This document shows, piece by piece, positions 16,866 to 24,865 of a stretch of DNA of 64,000 nucleotides. Within the stretch, counting starts at the first letter, position 1. Every line of letters begins with the position of its first letter. A program made the translations under genes and the position numbers. Origin of the DNA: Mitsuokella jalaludinii DSM 13811 (GTDB lineage: Bacteria > Bacillota > Negativicutes > Selenomonadales > Selenomonadaceae); contig NZ_JNKR01000004.1 of assembly GCF_000702905.1 (NCBI RefSeq), positions 1 through 64,000 of the forward strand. Reading direction: 5' to 3'. The notes beneath the pieces are model-generated. The model worked only from the letters and a program-made list of their open reading frames with translations. It did not search any database and was not told the origin of the DNA.

Positions 16866-17909
16866 ATGGCATCACTCAGAAAGCGCCCTCTCTTCAACCC
16901 CGAGGGCGACATCGACGTCACGCAGCGCCGCCTCATCGGCGGCAACACGACGAACATGAATGACTTCAACAACCTCAAGTACACGTGGACTTCGGACTGG
17001 TACCGCCAGGCGATGAACAACTTCTGGATCCCTGAGGAGATCAACCTCGGCCAGGACGTCAAGGACTACCGGCAGCTGCCGGAGGCGGAGCGCCGCGCCT
17101 ACGACAAGATCCTCTCGTTCCTCGTCTTCCTCGACTCGGTGCAGAGCGCGAACCTGCCGAACGTCTCGGCCTACATCACGGCCAACGAGGTCGACCTCTG
17201 CCTGACGATCCAGTCGTTCCAGGAGTGCGTGCACTCGCAGAGCTACAGCTACATGCTCGACACGATCGCGAGCCCCGACGAGCGCCAGGAGATCATCTTC
17301 CAGTGGAAGGATGACGAGCACCTGCTCGCGCGCAACACCTTCATCGGCGACCTCTACAACGAATTCCAGCAGGAGCAGTCGCGCGAGAACTTCCTGCGCG
17401 TTCTCGTCGCCAACTACATCCTCGAGGGCATCTACTTCTACTCGGGATTCATGTTCTTCTACAACCTCGGCCGCATCGGCCGCATGCCGGGCTCCGTGCA
17501 GGAGATCCGCTACATCAACCGCGACGAGAACACGCACCTCTGGCTGTTCCGCAACATCCTGCGCGACCTGCGCGAGGAGGAGCCCGACCTCTTCACGGCG
17601 GAGAGCGAGGAGATGATGCGCGAGATGATCCGCGAGGGCGTGCGCCAGGAGATCGCCTGGGGCAAGTACGCCATCGGCAACGAGGTCGAGGGCCTCAACG
17701 AGAAGATGATCGAGGACTACGTGCGCTACCTCGGCAATGCGCGCGCGGAGAGCATCGGCCTCGGCGCGCTCTACGAGGGCTATGAGGAAGAGCCGTCCTC
17801 GATGCGCTGGGTCAGTCAGTACGCCAACCCGAACTTCATCAAGACGGACTTCATCGAGGGCCGCAGCACGGCGTACGCCAAGAGTACGGCACTTGTCGAC
17901 GACCTCTGA
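16866..17909 (+). CDS. nrdB: Ribonucleoside-diphosphate reductase, class I, beta subunit
   Basis: 347-residue di-metal radical subunit. Ligands visible are D90 (LDSVQ), E120 and H123 (QECVHSQSY), a helix glutamate in ILEGIYFYSGF, and the RDENTHLWLF glutamate/histidine. Y127, seven residues after E120, matches E. coli Tyr122, so this is a tyrosyl-radical (Ia/Ib-like) protein, not the tyrosine-less chlamydial type. Pairing with NrdA and the absence of nrdI/nrdH beside it favours class Ia. Oxygen-dependent radical generation in a presumed anaerobe implies use under microaerobic exposure, with another reductase elsewhere. Confidence 0.95.
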   Translation: MASLRKRPLFNPEGDIDVTQRRLIGGNTTNMNDFNNLKYTWTSDWYRQAMNNFWIPEEINLGQDVKDYRQLPEAERRAYDKILSFLVFLDSVQSANLPNVSAYITANEVDLCLTIQSFQECVHSQSYSYMLDTIASPDERQEIIFQWKDDEHLLARNTFIGDLYNEFQQEQSRENFLRVLVANYILEGIYFYSGFMFFYNLGRIGRMPGSVQEIRYINRDENTHLWLFRNILRDLREEEPDLFTAESEEMMREMIREGVRQEIAWGKYAIGNEVEGLNEKMIEDYVRYLGNARAESIGLGALYEGYEEEPSSMRWVSQYANPNFIKTDFIEGRSTAYAKSTALVDDL

Positions 17910-17946
17910 GCCCTGTTGGCGAATCCGTTGTCGGACTCTGTTCTGT

Positions 17947-17975
17947 TTGCGGCGCGATTGCTCGCGTAGTATACT
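17947..17975 (+). promoter_or_regulatory. Promoter of ddh
   Basis: TTGCGG (17947-17952), 17 bp, TATACT (17970-17975), 53 bases before the ddh start. Confidence 0.65.
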
Positions 17976-18028
17976 AGGATGTGGAAGGTTTTAAGGATTT
18001 CATCTAGTTTGAACAGGAAGGTGTTTCT

Positions 18029-19015
18029 ATGAGCATTCGCATTGGTATCCTTGGTTACGGCAATCTGGGCCGCGGCGTTGAGTGTGCAGTCGAAGAGAAT
18101 CCGGATATGGAGCTCGTCGCAGTCTTCACGCGCCGCGATCCCTCTTCCGTCAAGATCTGGTCGCAGGGCGTGCCGGTCGTCAATGTCAAGGATGTGGCAG
18201 CGTGGCAGGATAAGATCGATGTCATGATCCTCTGCGGCGGCAGCGCGACGGACCTGCCGAAGCAGACGCCGGAGTACGCGAAGTACTTCAACGTCATCGA
18301 CAGCTTTGACACGCATGCGCGCATCCCGGAGCACTTCGCCGACGTCGACAAGGCGGCGAAGGAGAGCGGCCACCTCGGCATCATCTCGGTCGGCTGGGAC
18401 CCGGGCCTGTTCTCGCTCGCGCGCGTCTACAGCAATGCGATCCTGCCGGACGGTAAGGACTACACGTTCTGGGGCAAGGGCGTCAGCCAGGGCCACAGCG
18501 ACGCCATCCGCCGCATCAAGGGCGTCAAGGACGCAAAGCAGTACACTGTGCCGGTTGAGAGTGCTCTCGAGGCCGTCCGTTCGGGCGCAAACCCAGAGCT
18601 CACGACGCGGGAGAAGCACACGCGTGAGTGCTTCGTCGTGCTCGAGGACGGCGCTGATGCCGCCTATGTCGAGAACGCCATCAAGACGATGCCGAACTAC
18701 TTCGATGAGTACGACACGACGGTACACTTCATCAGCGAAGAGGAGCTCCAGCGCAATCACAGCGGCCTCGCACACGGCGGCTTCGTCATCCGCTCGGGCG
18801 CTACGGGCCACGAGAAGGAGCATAACCATATCATTGAGTTCTCGCTGAAGCTCGATTCCAATCCGGAATTCACGACGAGTGTCCTCGTTGCTTACGCACG
18901 GGCTGCCTATCGTCTGGCAAAGGAAGGCCAGACGGGCTGCCGTACGGTTCTTGATATCGCTCCGGCTTATCTTTGTGAGCAGAGTGGAGAAGAGCTGCGC
19001 GCTCATCTGCTCTGA
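18029..19015 (+). CDS. ddh: meso-Diaminopimelate D-dehydrogenase
   Basis: NADPH-dependent one-step conversion of tetrahydrodipicolinate and ammonia to meso-diaminopimelate, bypassing the acylated lysine pathway and feeding peptidoglycan and lysine. The 328-residue protein starts with the nucleotide-binding ILGYGNLGRGVE, and contains CGGSATD, the DSFDTHARIP loop, SVGWDPGLFSL and GKGVSQGHSDAIR, all hallmarks of Ddh, including the substrate-binding aspartate and tryptophan in that region. Length is normal. It has its own promoter and a terminator shared with the converging LysR gene. Confidence 0.95.
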   Translation: MSIRIGILGYGNLGRGVECAVEENPDMELVAVFTRRDPSSVKIWSQGVPVVNVKDVAAWQDKIDVMILCGGSATDLPKQTPEYAKYFNVIDSFDTHARIPEHFADVDKAAKESGHLGIISVGWDPGLFSLARVYSNAILPDGKDYTFWGKGVSQGHSDAIRRIKGVKDAKQYTVPVESALEAVRSGANPELTTREKHTRECFVVLEDGADAAYVENAIKTMPNYFDEYDTTVHFISEEELQRNHSGLAHGGFVIRSGATGHEKEHNHIIEFSLKLDSNPEFTTSVLVAYARAAYRLAKEGQTGCRTVLDIAPAYLCEQSGEELRAHLL

Positions 19016-19042
19016 GCCCGATTCACATCGCATCCATCATAT

Positions 19043-19097
19043 AGCAAGAACGCTGCTGCGCCAGATTTTTGTCTGGTACGGCAGCGTTCTTGCTTTG
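19043..19097. terminator. Bidirectional terminator between ddh and the LysR gene
   Basis: AGCAAGAACGCTGC (19043-19056) pairs with GCAGCGTTCTTGCT (19081-19094), a perfect 14-bp outer stem enclosing a smaller CCAGA/TCTGG hairpin; TTT follows. Confidence 0.85.
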
Positions 19098-19113
19098 AGC
19101 TGGCGGCAGCTTG

Positions 19114-20067
19114 TCAGGCGGGTGCATCCTGGTAGAGATTGAGGCTGCTCTTGATGAAGCCCTGCATGGCATTGGTGCGGTAGCCCCTGCGCTGCAGGGC
19201 GAGAAAGATCTGGCGCTGGGCGTTCGGGTCGTCGAGCTTGTAGTAGACGAGCGCCTCGTTGGGCGCAGACAGGCGCACGAGCGTATCCGTCAGGAAGGTC
19301 GCGCCGAGGCCCTGGCGTGCCATGTGGTAGGCTGTCATGAGCTGATTGAGGTAGAGGCGGACGTGCGGCGTCATGCCGTTGTTCTGGAAGAGCTTGCGCG
19401 AGCGCCGGAACATGTCGTTCCCCTTGCCGAGGATCAGGAAGTCCGTGTCCTGGAAGGCTGAGAGGGGTACGGTCGGCACGTCGGGGCGCAGGTGGCGGCC
19501 GAGCATGATGTCCTGCTGCGTCAGCAGATACGAGGCGAATTCCCTGTTGATGGGCAGGAAGGCCGGCACGGACAGCAGCAGGTGATCCTGGTAGAAAGGG
19601 ATGGCCTCGTAGAGCGCCGCGTCGTAGATGCCGCTGTCGACGATGATGTCGAGTTCTTCGGTTGCGAGCTTGTTGAAGAGGTCGGCGGAATCGGATTCGG
19701 TGACGGAGAGCGCGATGTGCGGATGGCGGCTGCTGAAGGCCTCGATCATCGGCGGCAGGAAGCAGGACGCGAAGAAGTTCGTCCCGCCGAGCCGCAGGGT
19801 GCCGCTCTCGAGTCCGGCGAGGTCATCGCAGTAGCTCTTGAGGTCCCGTTTGATGCGGAAGATGCGCTCGGCCGCGTCGATGTAGGCGCGGCCGGCATCT
19901 GTCAGCTGCAGCGGCGTGGTGCTGCGGTTGAAGATCGGCAGGCCGAGCTCGCGCTCGACCTTGCGCACGGAGGCCGAGAGGGCGGGCTGCGACACGAAGA
20001 GCTTGCGGGCGGCTGCGGAGAAGCTCTTTTCCTGCCAGACTGCGTAGACGTAATCCATTCCTTGCAT
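19114..20067 (-). CDS. LysR-family transcriptional regulator
   Basis: 317 residues. The N-terminal winged helix-turn-helix (FSAAARKLFVSQPALSASVR) is followed by a linker helix and a two-lobed substrate-binding domain from about 90 (LRLGGTNFFASCFLPPMI). The start at 20067 is supported by GGGAG upstream; a longer frame to 20118 lacks a site. It is divergent from an amino-acid racemase gene across a 156-bp gap, the classic LysR arrangement, so it probably controls that gene and itself, responding to an amino acid or related small acid. Confidence 0.9.
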   Translation of the reverse strand: MQGMDYVYAVWQEKSFSAAARKLFVSQPALSASVRKVERELGLPIFNRSTTPLQLTDAGRAYIDAAERIFRIKRDLKSYCDDLAGLESGTLRLGGTNFFASCFLPPMIEAFSSRHPHIALSVTESDSADLFNKLATEELDIIVDSGIYDAALYEAIPFYQDHLLLSVPAFLPINREFASYLLTQQDIMLGRHLRPDVPTVPLSAFQDTDFLILGKGNDMFRRSRKLFQNNGMTPHVRLYLNQLMTAYHMARQGLGATFLTDTLVRLSAPNEALVYYKLDDPNAQRQIFLALQRRGYRTNAMQGFIKSSLNLYQDAPA

Positions 20068-20112
20068 GTGAATCAAACTCCCTATATACCATAAAATATT
20101 TGGATAGATAAT

Positions 20113-20128
20113 ATACACTTATATGTAT
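20113..20128. promoter_or_regulatory. Candidate LysR-box between the regulator and racemase genes
   Basis: ATACA-N6-TGTAT is a perfect 5-bp dyad with the T-N11-A spacing of LysR sites, lying directly before the racemase -35. It is in an AT-rich stretch, so chance is possible. Confidence 0.4.
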
Positions 20129-20157
20129 TTGTTTATAGGCTATCACAATGCTATGCT
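20129..20157 (+). promoter_or_regulatory. Probable promoter of the racemase gene
   Basis: TTGTTT (20129-20134), 17 bp, TATGCT (20152-20157). The candidate LysR site abuts the -35, a position typical for activation. Confidence 0.45.
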
Positions 20158-20223
20158 ATTCACAAGAAGAAACGTTTAAGACGAGCGGGCGCGAGGGCGC
20201 TGCAGCATAGAGGAGTGGTCACG

Positions 20224-20940
20224 ATGAAGAAGACAATCGGTATTATCGGCGGCATGGGCCCGATGGCGACGGTGGATCTCATGAAGAAGGTCATCCTGGC
20301 GACGGATGCGCGCGAGGACCAGGAGCACATCCCCATCCTTGTCGACAACAATACGAATATCCCCGATCGCACGGCGGCCATCCTCGGCGAGGGAGAAGAT
20401 CCTCTGCCGGAGCTTTTGAAGTCGGCAGACCGCCTGACGGCGGGCGGCGCGGACTTCCTGATCATGGGCTGCAATACGGCGCATTACTTCCTGCCGCGCA
20501 TGATGCCGCACCTCAAGGTTCCGTTCGTCAACATGATCGAGGAGACGGCGGCCTTCTGTGCGCGCGAGGGCTTCAAGAAGGTCGGCCTGCTCGCATCGGC
20601 CGGCACCTGCAAGTCGGGCATCTACCAGCGTGCGCTCGCCGAGGCCGGCGTCGAGGCGGTACAGCCCCAGGGCGCGGCCGAAGAGGCCGTCCATGCGATG
20701 ATCTACGACGGCGTCAAGGCGAGCAATACGGACTTCGACACGACGGCGGTGCGTGAGGCGCTCGCCCAGATGGCGAAGGATGGCTGCGAGGCCTTCGTGC
20801 TCGGCTGCACGGAAGTGCCGGTGGCCGTGGAGATGTATCACCTTGAGGGCAATTTCATCGATGCGACGGAAGTGCTCGCCGAGGCTGCTGTGCAGAAGGC
20901 CGGCGCCAAGGTCATCTCGCATCTGCCGCACAAGGCGTGA
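20224..20940 (+). CDS. Aspartate/glutamate racemase-family protein
   Basis: 238 residues of the cofactor-independent racemase family. It starts KKTIGIIGGMGPMAT and carries the two catalytic cysteines C83 (MGCNTAHY) and C195 (LGCTEVPV), so two-base racemisation is expected. The layout resembles aspartate racemase / YgeA broad-spectrum racemase rather than MurI. It may supply D-aspartate or other D-amino acids for peptidoglycan or allow use of D-amino acids. The ATG at 20224 follows GAGGAG by eight bases; the GTG at 20215 is too close to it. A divergent LysR gene likely regulates it. Confidence 0.88.
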   Translation: MKKTIGIIGGMGPMATVDLMKKVILATDAREDQEHIPILVDNNTNIPDRTAAILGEGEDPLPELLKSADRLTAGGADFLIMGCNTAHYFLPRMMPHLKVPFVNMIEETAAFCAREGFKKVGLLASAGTCKSGIYQRALAEAGVEAVQPQGAAEEAVHAMIYDGVKASNTDFDTTAVREALAQMAKDGCEAFVLGCTEVPVAVEMYHLEGNFIDATEVLAEAAVQKAGAKVISHLPHKA

Positions 20941-20964
20941 CATGAGGGCATGACAAACGGAAAG

Positions 20965-20988
20965 AGGTTCCTTCGGGAACCTTTTTTT
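20965..20988 (+). terminator. Terminator of the racemase gene
   Basis: AGGTTCC-TTCG-GGAACCT with a UUCG tetraloop and seven Ts. Confidence 0.9.
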
Positions 20989-21000
20989 GGTGGCGGAGAT

Positions 21001-21029
21001 TTGTCACGCTTTCCGAAAGCTGATATAAT
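21001..21029 (+). promoter_or_regulatory. Promoter of serS
   Basis: TTGTCA (21001-21006), 17 bp, TATAAT (21024-21029). The leader is only about 80 bases and has no T-box conserved sequence. Confidence 0.8.
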
Positions 21030-21115
21030 GATACTTTAGAAGAAATCATGAATCACGAAAACCTGCGCCGGGCCGGTCGGTGCCGTCGTTGGAATCATAA
21101 TGGAGTGTGAGAACA

Positions 21116-22396
21116 TTGTTGGATATCAAATTTGTGCGCGAACATCTCGACGAAGTCCGTCAGATGCTCAAGAACCGCTGCAACCCGCTGAACCTCGATG
21201 ATTTTGAAGGCCTCGACAAGAAGCGCCGCGATCTCCTGCAGGAGTCTGAGGCGCTCAAGAGCCAGCGCAACACGGTCTCGAAGGAGATCAGTGTCATGAA
21301 GAAGAACAAGGAAGATGCCGAGGCGAAGATCCTCGAGATGCGCGCCGTCGGCGCCAAGATCTCGGAGCTCGACAAGGAGCTCAAGGACGTCGAGGCCCAG
21401 CTCCGCGACATCATGCTCCACATCCCGAACATGCCGCGCGAAGACGTGCCAATCGGCAAGGACGACACGGAGAACCCGGAGGTCCGCAAGTGGGGGGAGC
21501 CGACGAAGTTCGACTTCGAGCCGAAGGCGCACTGGGACCTCGGCACGGAGCTCGACATCCTCGATGCCGACCGCGCTGCCAAGGTCACGGGCGCGCGCTT
21601 CACGTTCTACAAGGGACTCGGCGCCCGCCTCGAGCGCGCCTGCATCAACTTCATGATGGACCTGCACGCCAACAAGCACGGCTACACGGAGATGCTCGCA
21701 CCGTACATCGCCAACAAGGCGAGCATGACGGGTACGGGCCAGCTGCCGAAGTTTGCCGATGACATGTTCAAGCTCGAGGGCCTCGACTACTACCTCGTGC
21801 CGACGGCTGAGGTGCCGACGACGAACTACCACCGCGATGAGATCCTCGACGGCAGCAAGCTGCCGGAGTACTACAGCTGCTACACGGCGTGCTTCCGCGC
21901 CGAGGCTGGCAGCGCCGGCCGCGACACGCGCGGCCTGATCCGCCAGCACCAGTTCAACAAGGTCGAGCTCATCAAGTTCGTCAAGCCGGAGACGAGCTGG
22001 CATGAACTCGACACGATGGTCGACGCTGCTGAGGACGTCCTGCGCCTCCTGGAGCTGCCGTACCACGTCGTCAAGCTCTGCACGGGCGACATGAGCTTCA
22101 CGTCGGCGACGACGTACGACCTTGAAGTCTGGTTCCCGGCGCAGAACAAGTACCGCGAGATTTCCTCGTGCTCGAACTGCACGGACTACCAGGCGCGCCG
22201 CGCGAACATCAAGTTCCGCCGCGATGCCAAGAGCAAGCCGGAATTCGTCCACACGCTCAACGGCTCGGGTCTCGCTGTCGGCCGCACGGTCGCCGCGATC
22301 CTCGAGAACTACCAGCAGGAAGACGGCTCCGTCCGCATCCCGAAGGTCCTCGTACCGTACATGGGCGGCGTCGAAGTCATCAAGAAGCCGGAATGA
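21116..22396 (+). CDS. serS: Seryl-tRNA synthetase
   Basis: Charges tRNA-Ser with serine. The 426-residue class II synthetase has an N-terminal coiled-coil arm (about 30-105), motif 2 in [22 protein letters not shown]-type sequence (around residues 265-285), and motif 3 [16 protein letters not shown] near the C-terminus. The start is taken as the first TTG of TTG-TTG-GAT at 21116, giving MLDIKFVRE as in other SerRS; GGAG lies ten bases upstream, whereas the GTG at 21107 almost touches that site. Single gene between promoter and terminator. Confidence 0.95.
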   Translation: MLDIKFVREHLDEVRQMLKNRCNPLNLDDFEGLDKKRRDLLQESEALKSQRNTVSKEISVMKKNKEDAEAKILEMRAVGAKISELDKELKDVEAQLRDIMLHIPNMPREDVPIGKDDTENPEVRKWGEPTKFDFEPKAHWDLGTELDILDADRAAKVTGARFTFYKGLGARLERACINFMMDLHANKHGYTEMLAPYIANKASMTGTGQLPKFADDMFKLEGLDYYLVPTAEVPTTNYHRDEILDGSKLPEYYSCYTACFRAEAGSAGRDTRGLIRQHQFNKVELIKFVKPETSWHELDTMVDAAEDVLRLLELPYHVVKLCTGDMSFTSATTYDLEVWFPAQNKYREISSCSNCTDYQARRANIKFRRDAKSKPEFVHTLNGSGLAVGRTVAAILENYQQEDGSVRIPKVLVPYMGGVEVIKKPE

Positions 22397-22402
22397 GATA
22401 GC

Positions 22403-22435
22403 AAAATGCTGCACGCGATGCGTGCAGCATTTTTT
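22403..22435. terminator. Bidirectional terminator between serS and rnhA
   Basis: AAAATGCTGCACGC and GCGTGCAGCATTTT form a 14-bp stem around GAT, with T- and A-rich flanks. Confidence 0.9.
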
Positions 22436-22438
22436 GGT

Positions 22439-23134
22439 TCAGCGGTAATGCATGGCCTCGCGCTTGGCGAGCCGGTCGCAGCGCTCGTTGAGCTCGACGC
22501 CGACGTGGCCCTTGACCCAGTGGAAGGTCACGTCGTGGCGGCTGTAGAGCGCGTCGAGCTCCTGCCAGAGGTCCTGGTTGAGCACGGGCTGGCCGTCGGC
22601 CTTCTTCCAGCCGCGGCGCTTCCAGCCCGCCATCCACTTCGTGATGCCGTTCTTTAGGTACTGGCTGTCGGTGTAGAGCGCGACCTTCGCGGGGGTCTTG
22701 GGGAAGGCAAGAGCCGCAATGGCAGCTGAGAGCTCCATGCGGTTGTTCGTCGTCGCGGGGCTGCCCTCGTGGAGCTCCGTGACCTTGCCGGTCGCGACCT
22801 CGCGGATGACGGCGGCCCAGCCGCCGGGGCCGTCGGGGTTGCGCAGGCAGGAGCCGTCGGTGTAGATGACGAAGTCCTGTTCGCTGTCGGGGCGGAGCGG
22901 CATCTGGACGGCCGCAGGGCGCGGGCAGGTCGGCTTGACGAGAGGCCGTGCCGGATGCGCCGGCTCTTTATGCGGGACATCGCTGCCTGCAAGCCAGGCG
23001 AGCGCTTCCTGTGCACTCGTGAAGCTCTTGTAGCGGGCCCCGGGGAATCCTGCCACCTGTTTCTGACATTCCGGCCAGTTCGTGAAGAGCCCGCAGGTGC
23101 GGCCGACACGTACGGCATATACTTTTTTCTGCAT
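22439..23134 (-). CDS. rnhA: Ribonuclease HI with N-terminal hybrid-binding domain
   Basis: Cuts RNA in RNA-DNA hybrids. The 231-residue protein has an N-terminal domain (1-50, KKVYAVRVGRTCGLFTNW) of the viroplasmin/hybrid-binding type found in eukaryotic RNase H1 and some Firmicutes, a proline-rich linker (about 54-82), and a catalytic RNase H domain with D93 (YTDGS), E134 (NRMELSA), D156 (YTDSQ) and D220 (ERCDRLA). The basic KRRGWKK loop helps grip substrate. Start at 23134 follows GGGAGGA; an extended frame to 23182 is unlikely. Confidence 0.93.
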   Translation of the reverse strand: MQKKVYAVRVGRTCGLFTNWPECQKQVAGFPGARYKSFTSAQEALAWLAGSDVPHKEPAHPARPLVKPTCPRPAAVQMPLRPDSEQDFVIYTDGSCLRNPDGPGGWAAVIREVATGKVTELHEGSPATTNNRMELSAAIAALAFPKTPAKVALYTDSQYLKNGITKWMAGWKRRGWKKADGQPVLNQDLWQELDALYSRHDVTFHWVKGHVGVELNERCDRLAKREAMHYR

Positions 23135-23208
23135 GATGTCCTCCCAATCGGTGATTTCTTTTATTATAAGAGATTTTTGCATAGAAAAGAATCAAAATTT
23201 TGCCGTTC

Positions 23209-23234
23209 AAATAGTAAACTTTTCTTTACTATTT
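23209..23234. promoter_or_regulatory. Perfect palindrome over the mla promoter (candidate operator)
   Basis: AAATAGTAAA-CTTTTC-TTTACTATTT has two perfect 10-bp arms. The right arm covers the -35 of the mla promoter, so a bound protein would block it; it also lies 40 bp upstream of a TATAAT for rnhA on the other strand. The regulator is unknown. Confidence 0.6.
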
Positions 23235-23253
23235 CTGGATTGCTTGCTACAAT
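23225..23253 (+). promoter_or_regulatory. Promoter of the mla-tolC-tamB operon
   Basis: TTTACT (23225-23230), 17 bp, TGC-TACAAT (23245-23253). About 65 bases of leader precede mlaE. Confidence 0.65.
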
Positions 23254-23323
23254 CGTAATTATGGAGCTTTATGCACAAGTACTCCACAGGGAAAGAAGAA
23301 ATGAGAAAGGAAGGGGGAGCTTC

Positions 23324-24094
23324 ATGCTGCTTCGCATACTCAGCGCCATCGGCGCTTTTGTGCTGCGGCGCTTTGAGGAGCTCGGCACGATCATCATGCT
23401 CTACGGCGAGACGATCCGCGCGCTGCGCCACAAGCCGCGCCTGCGCCACATCCTCGCACAGATGTCGCATCTCGGCGTCGATTCGCTGATGATCGTCAGC
23501 CTGACACTGCTCTTCACGGGCGTCGTCATCTCACTGCAGACGGCCGACGTCCTCATACGCTTCGGCGCGCAGGGCACGCTCGGCGGCATCGTCACGATCG
23601 CGATTGGCCGCGAGCTCGGCCCGGTGCTCGTCGCCGTCGTCTGCGCCGGCCGCGTCGGCTCTGCCATCACGGCGGAGATCGCGACGATGAAGGTCACGGA
23701 ACAGATCGACGCGCTGCGCGTCATGGCCGTGAGCCCTGTCGACTACCTCTTGGTGCCGCGCATGCTCGCCTGCATGATCGTCGTGCCGATCCTCACGGTC
23801 TTCGGCGACGTCATCGGCGTCTTCGGCGGCTGGCTCATCGCCGTGTTCTACAAGGGGCTGACGACGTACAGTTACATGAATTCCATCCACATCTTTGCGG
23901 AACTCTTTGACATGACGGGCGGCGTCATCAAGGCCATCTTCTTCGGCAATGTCATCGCGGTGCTCGGCTGCTACTACGGCCTGCACTGCCCCGACGGCGC
24001 GGAGGGTGTCGGCCGGGCGACGACGAAGACGGTCGTCGCCTCGATCATCGTCATCTTCCTCTTGAACGCCGTGCTGACGTTCCTGCTGTACTGA
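23324..24094 (+). CDS. mlaE: MlaE-family ABC transporter permease
   Basis: Inner-membrane permease of the Mla phospholipid transport system. The 256-residue protein has the MlaE fold: an N-terminal amphipathic/elbow helix (1-35) and about five membrane segments, with TIAIGRELGPVLVAVVCAGR, SAITAEIATMKVTEQIDALRV and SPVDYLLVPR as the conserved family core (quoted in parts). The ATG at 23324 follows AGGGGGAG. A much longer frame beginning far upstream overlaps rnhA and is an artefact. mlaF follows after 15 bp. Confidence 0.92.
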   Translation: MLLRILSAIGAFVLRRFEELGTIIMLYGETIRALRHKPRLRHILAQMSHLGVDSLMIVSLTLLFTGVVISLQTADVLIRFGAQGTLGGIVTIAIGRELGPVLVAVVCAGRVGSAITAEIATMKVTEQIDALRVMAVSPVDYLLVPRMLACMIVVPILTVFGDVIGVFGGWLIAVFYKGLTTYSYMNSIHIFAELFDMTGGVIKAIFFGNVIAVLGCYYGLHCPDGAEGVGRATTKTVVASIIVIFLLNAVLTFLLY

Positions 24095-24109
24095 TGGGGA
24101 GGATGGAGT

Positions 24110-24865
24110 ATGATTGAATTCAAAGACGTGTGCATGCGCTTCGACGATAAGGAAGCGCTCAAGCACATCAGCCTGACGATACAGGACGGCGAGACGCTCG
24201 CCGTCATCGGCGGCTCCGGCTCTGGCAAGAGCACATTCCTGCGCCTGCTCATCGGCCTCATCAAGCCGACAAGTGGCCAGATCCTCATCGACGGGCAGAA
24301 CATCGTGCCGATGAGCGAGGCGGAACTCAACAAGGTACGTCTCAAGATGGGCATGGTCTTCCAGTATTCGGCGCTCTTCGACTCGATGACCGTCGGTGAG
24401 AACGTCGCCTTCGGCCTGCGCGAGCACACGAAGCTCAGCGACGCGGACATCAAAGAGATCGTCCGCGAGAAGCTGCACCTCGTCGGGCTCGACGGCGTCG
24501 AGAACATGATGCCGAACGAACTCTCGGGCGGCATGAAGAAGCGCGTGAGCCTCGCGCGGGCCATCGCGGTCGAGCCCTCGATCATCTGCTACGATGAGCC
24601 GAGCTCAGGCCTCGACCCGCTGATGACCGAGAAGATCGACGAGCTCATCATCAACACACAGAAGGCTCTTTCGGTGACGAGCATTGTCGTCACGCACGAC
24701 ATGGCCAGCGCCTGCCGCATCTCGGACCGCATTGCGATGATCTACGAGGGCGAGCTCATCGCCATCGACACAGTCGAGCGTTTCAAGAAGATACAGGATG
24801 CGCGCGTGCAGGCATTCTTCCGCACGCTGCGCACCGTCAAGACCGAAAAGGAGGATAAAATATGA
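24110..24865 (+). CDS. mlaF: MlaF-family ABC transporter ATPase
   Basis: Cytoplasmic ATPase driving lipid transfer through MlaE. In 251 residues the Walker A is GGSGSGKS (34-41), the signature LSGGMKKRV, Walker B IICYDEPSSGLDP and a switch histidine in VVTHDM; LSGGM and the DEPSSGLDP form are typical of MlaF/Ttg2A. It overlaps mlaD by four bases, so ATPase and lipid-binding subunit are translationally coupled. Order E-F-D, without mlaB or mlaC, is as expected for diderm Firmicutes. Confidence 0.93.
   Translation: MIEFKDVCMRFDDKEALKHISLTIQDGETLAVIGGSGSGKSTFLRLLIGLIKPTSGQILIDGQNIVPMSEAELNKVRLKMGMVFQYSALFDSMTVGENVAFGLREHTKLSDADIKEIVREKLHLVGLDGVENMMPNELSGGMKKRVSLARAIAVEPSIICYDEPSSGLDPLMTEKIDELIINTQKALSVTSIVVTHDMASACRISDRIAMIYEGELIAIDTVERFKKIQDARVQAFFRTLRTVKTEKEDKI

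Noticed and set aside
20113-20128. Reading the LysR-gap dyad as a transcription terminator
   Set aside because: The arms are only 5 bp, AT-rich, and lie in a divergent promoter region where a regulator site is more plausible.
21030-21115. T-box riboswitch before serS
   Set aside because: The leader is only about 80 bases and lacks the T-box sequence, specifier hairpin and terminator/antiterminator pair.
22769-23323. Possible long N-terminal extension of mlaE (frame open from 22769)
   Set aside because: The extension is antisense to rnhA and includes the promoter region; the ATG at 23324 has a good ribosome site and gives the family length.
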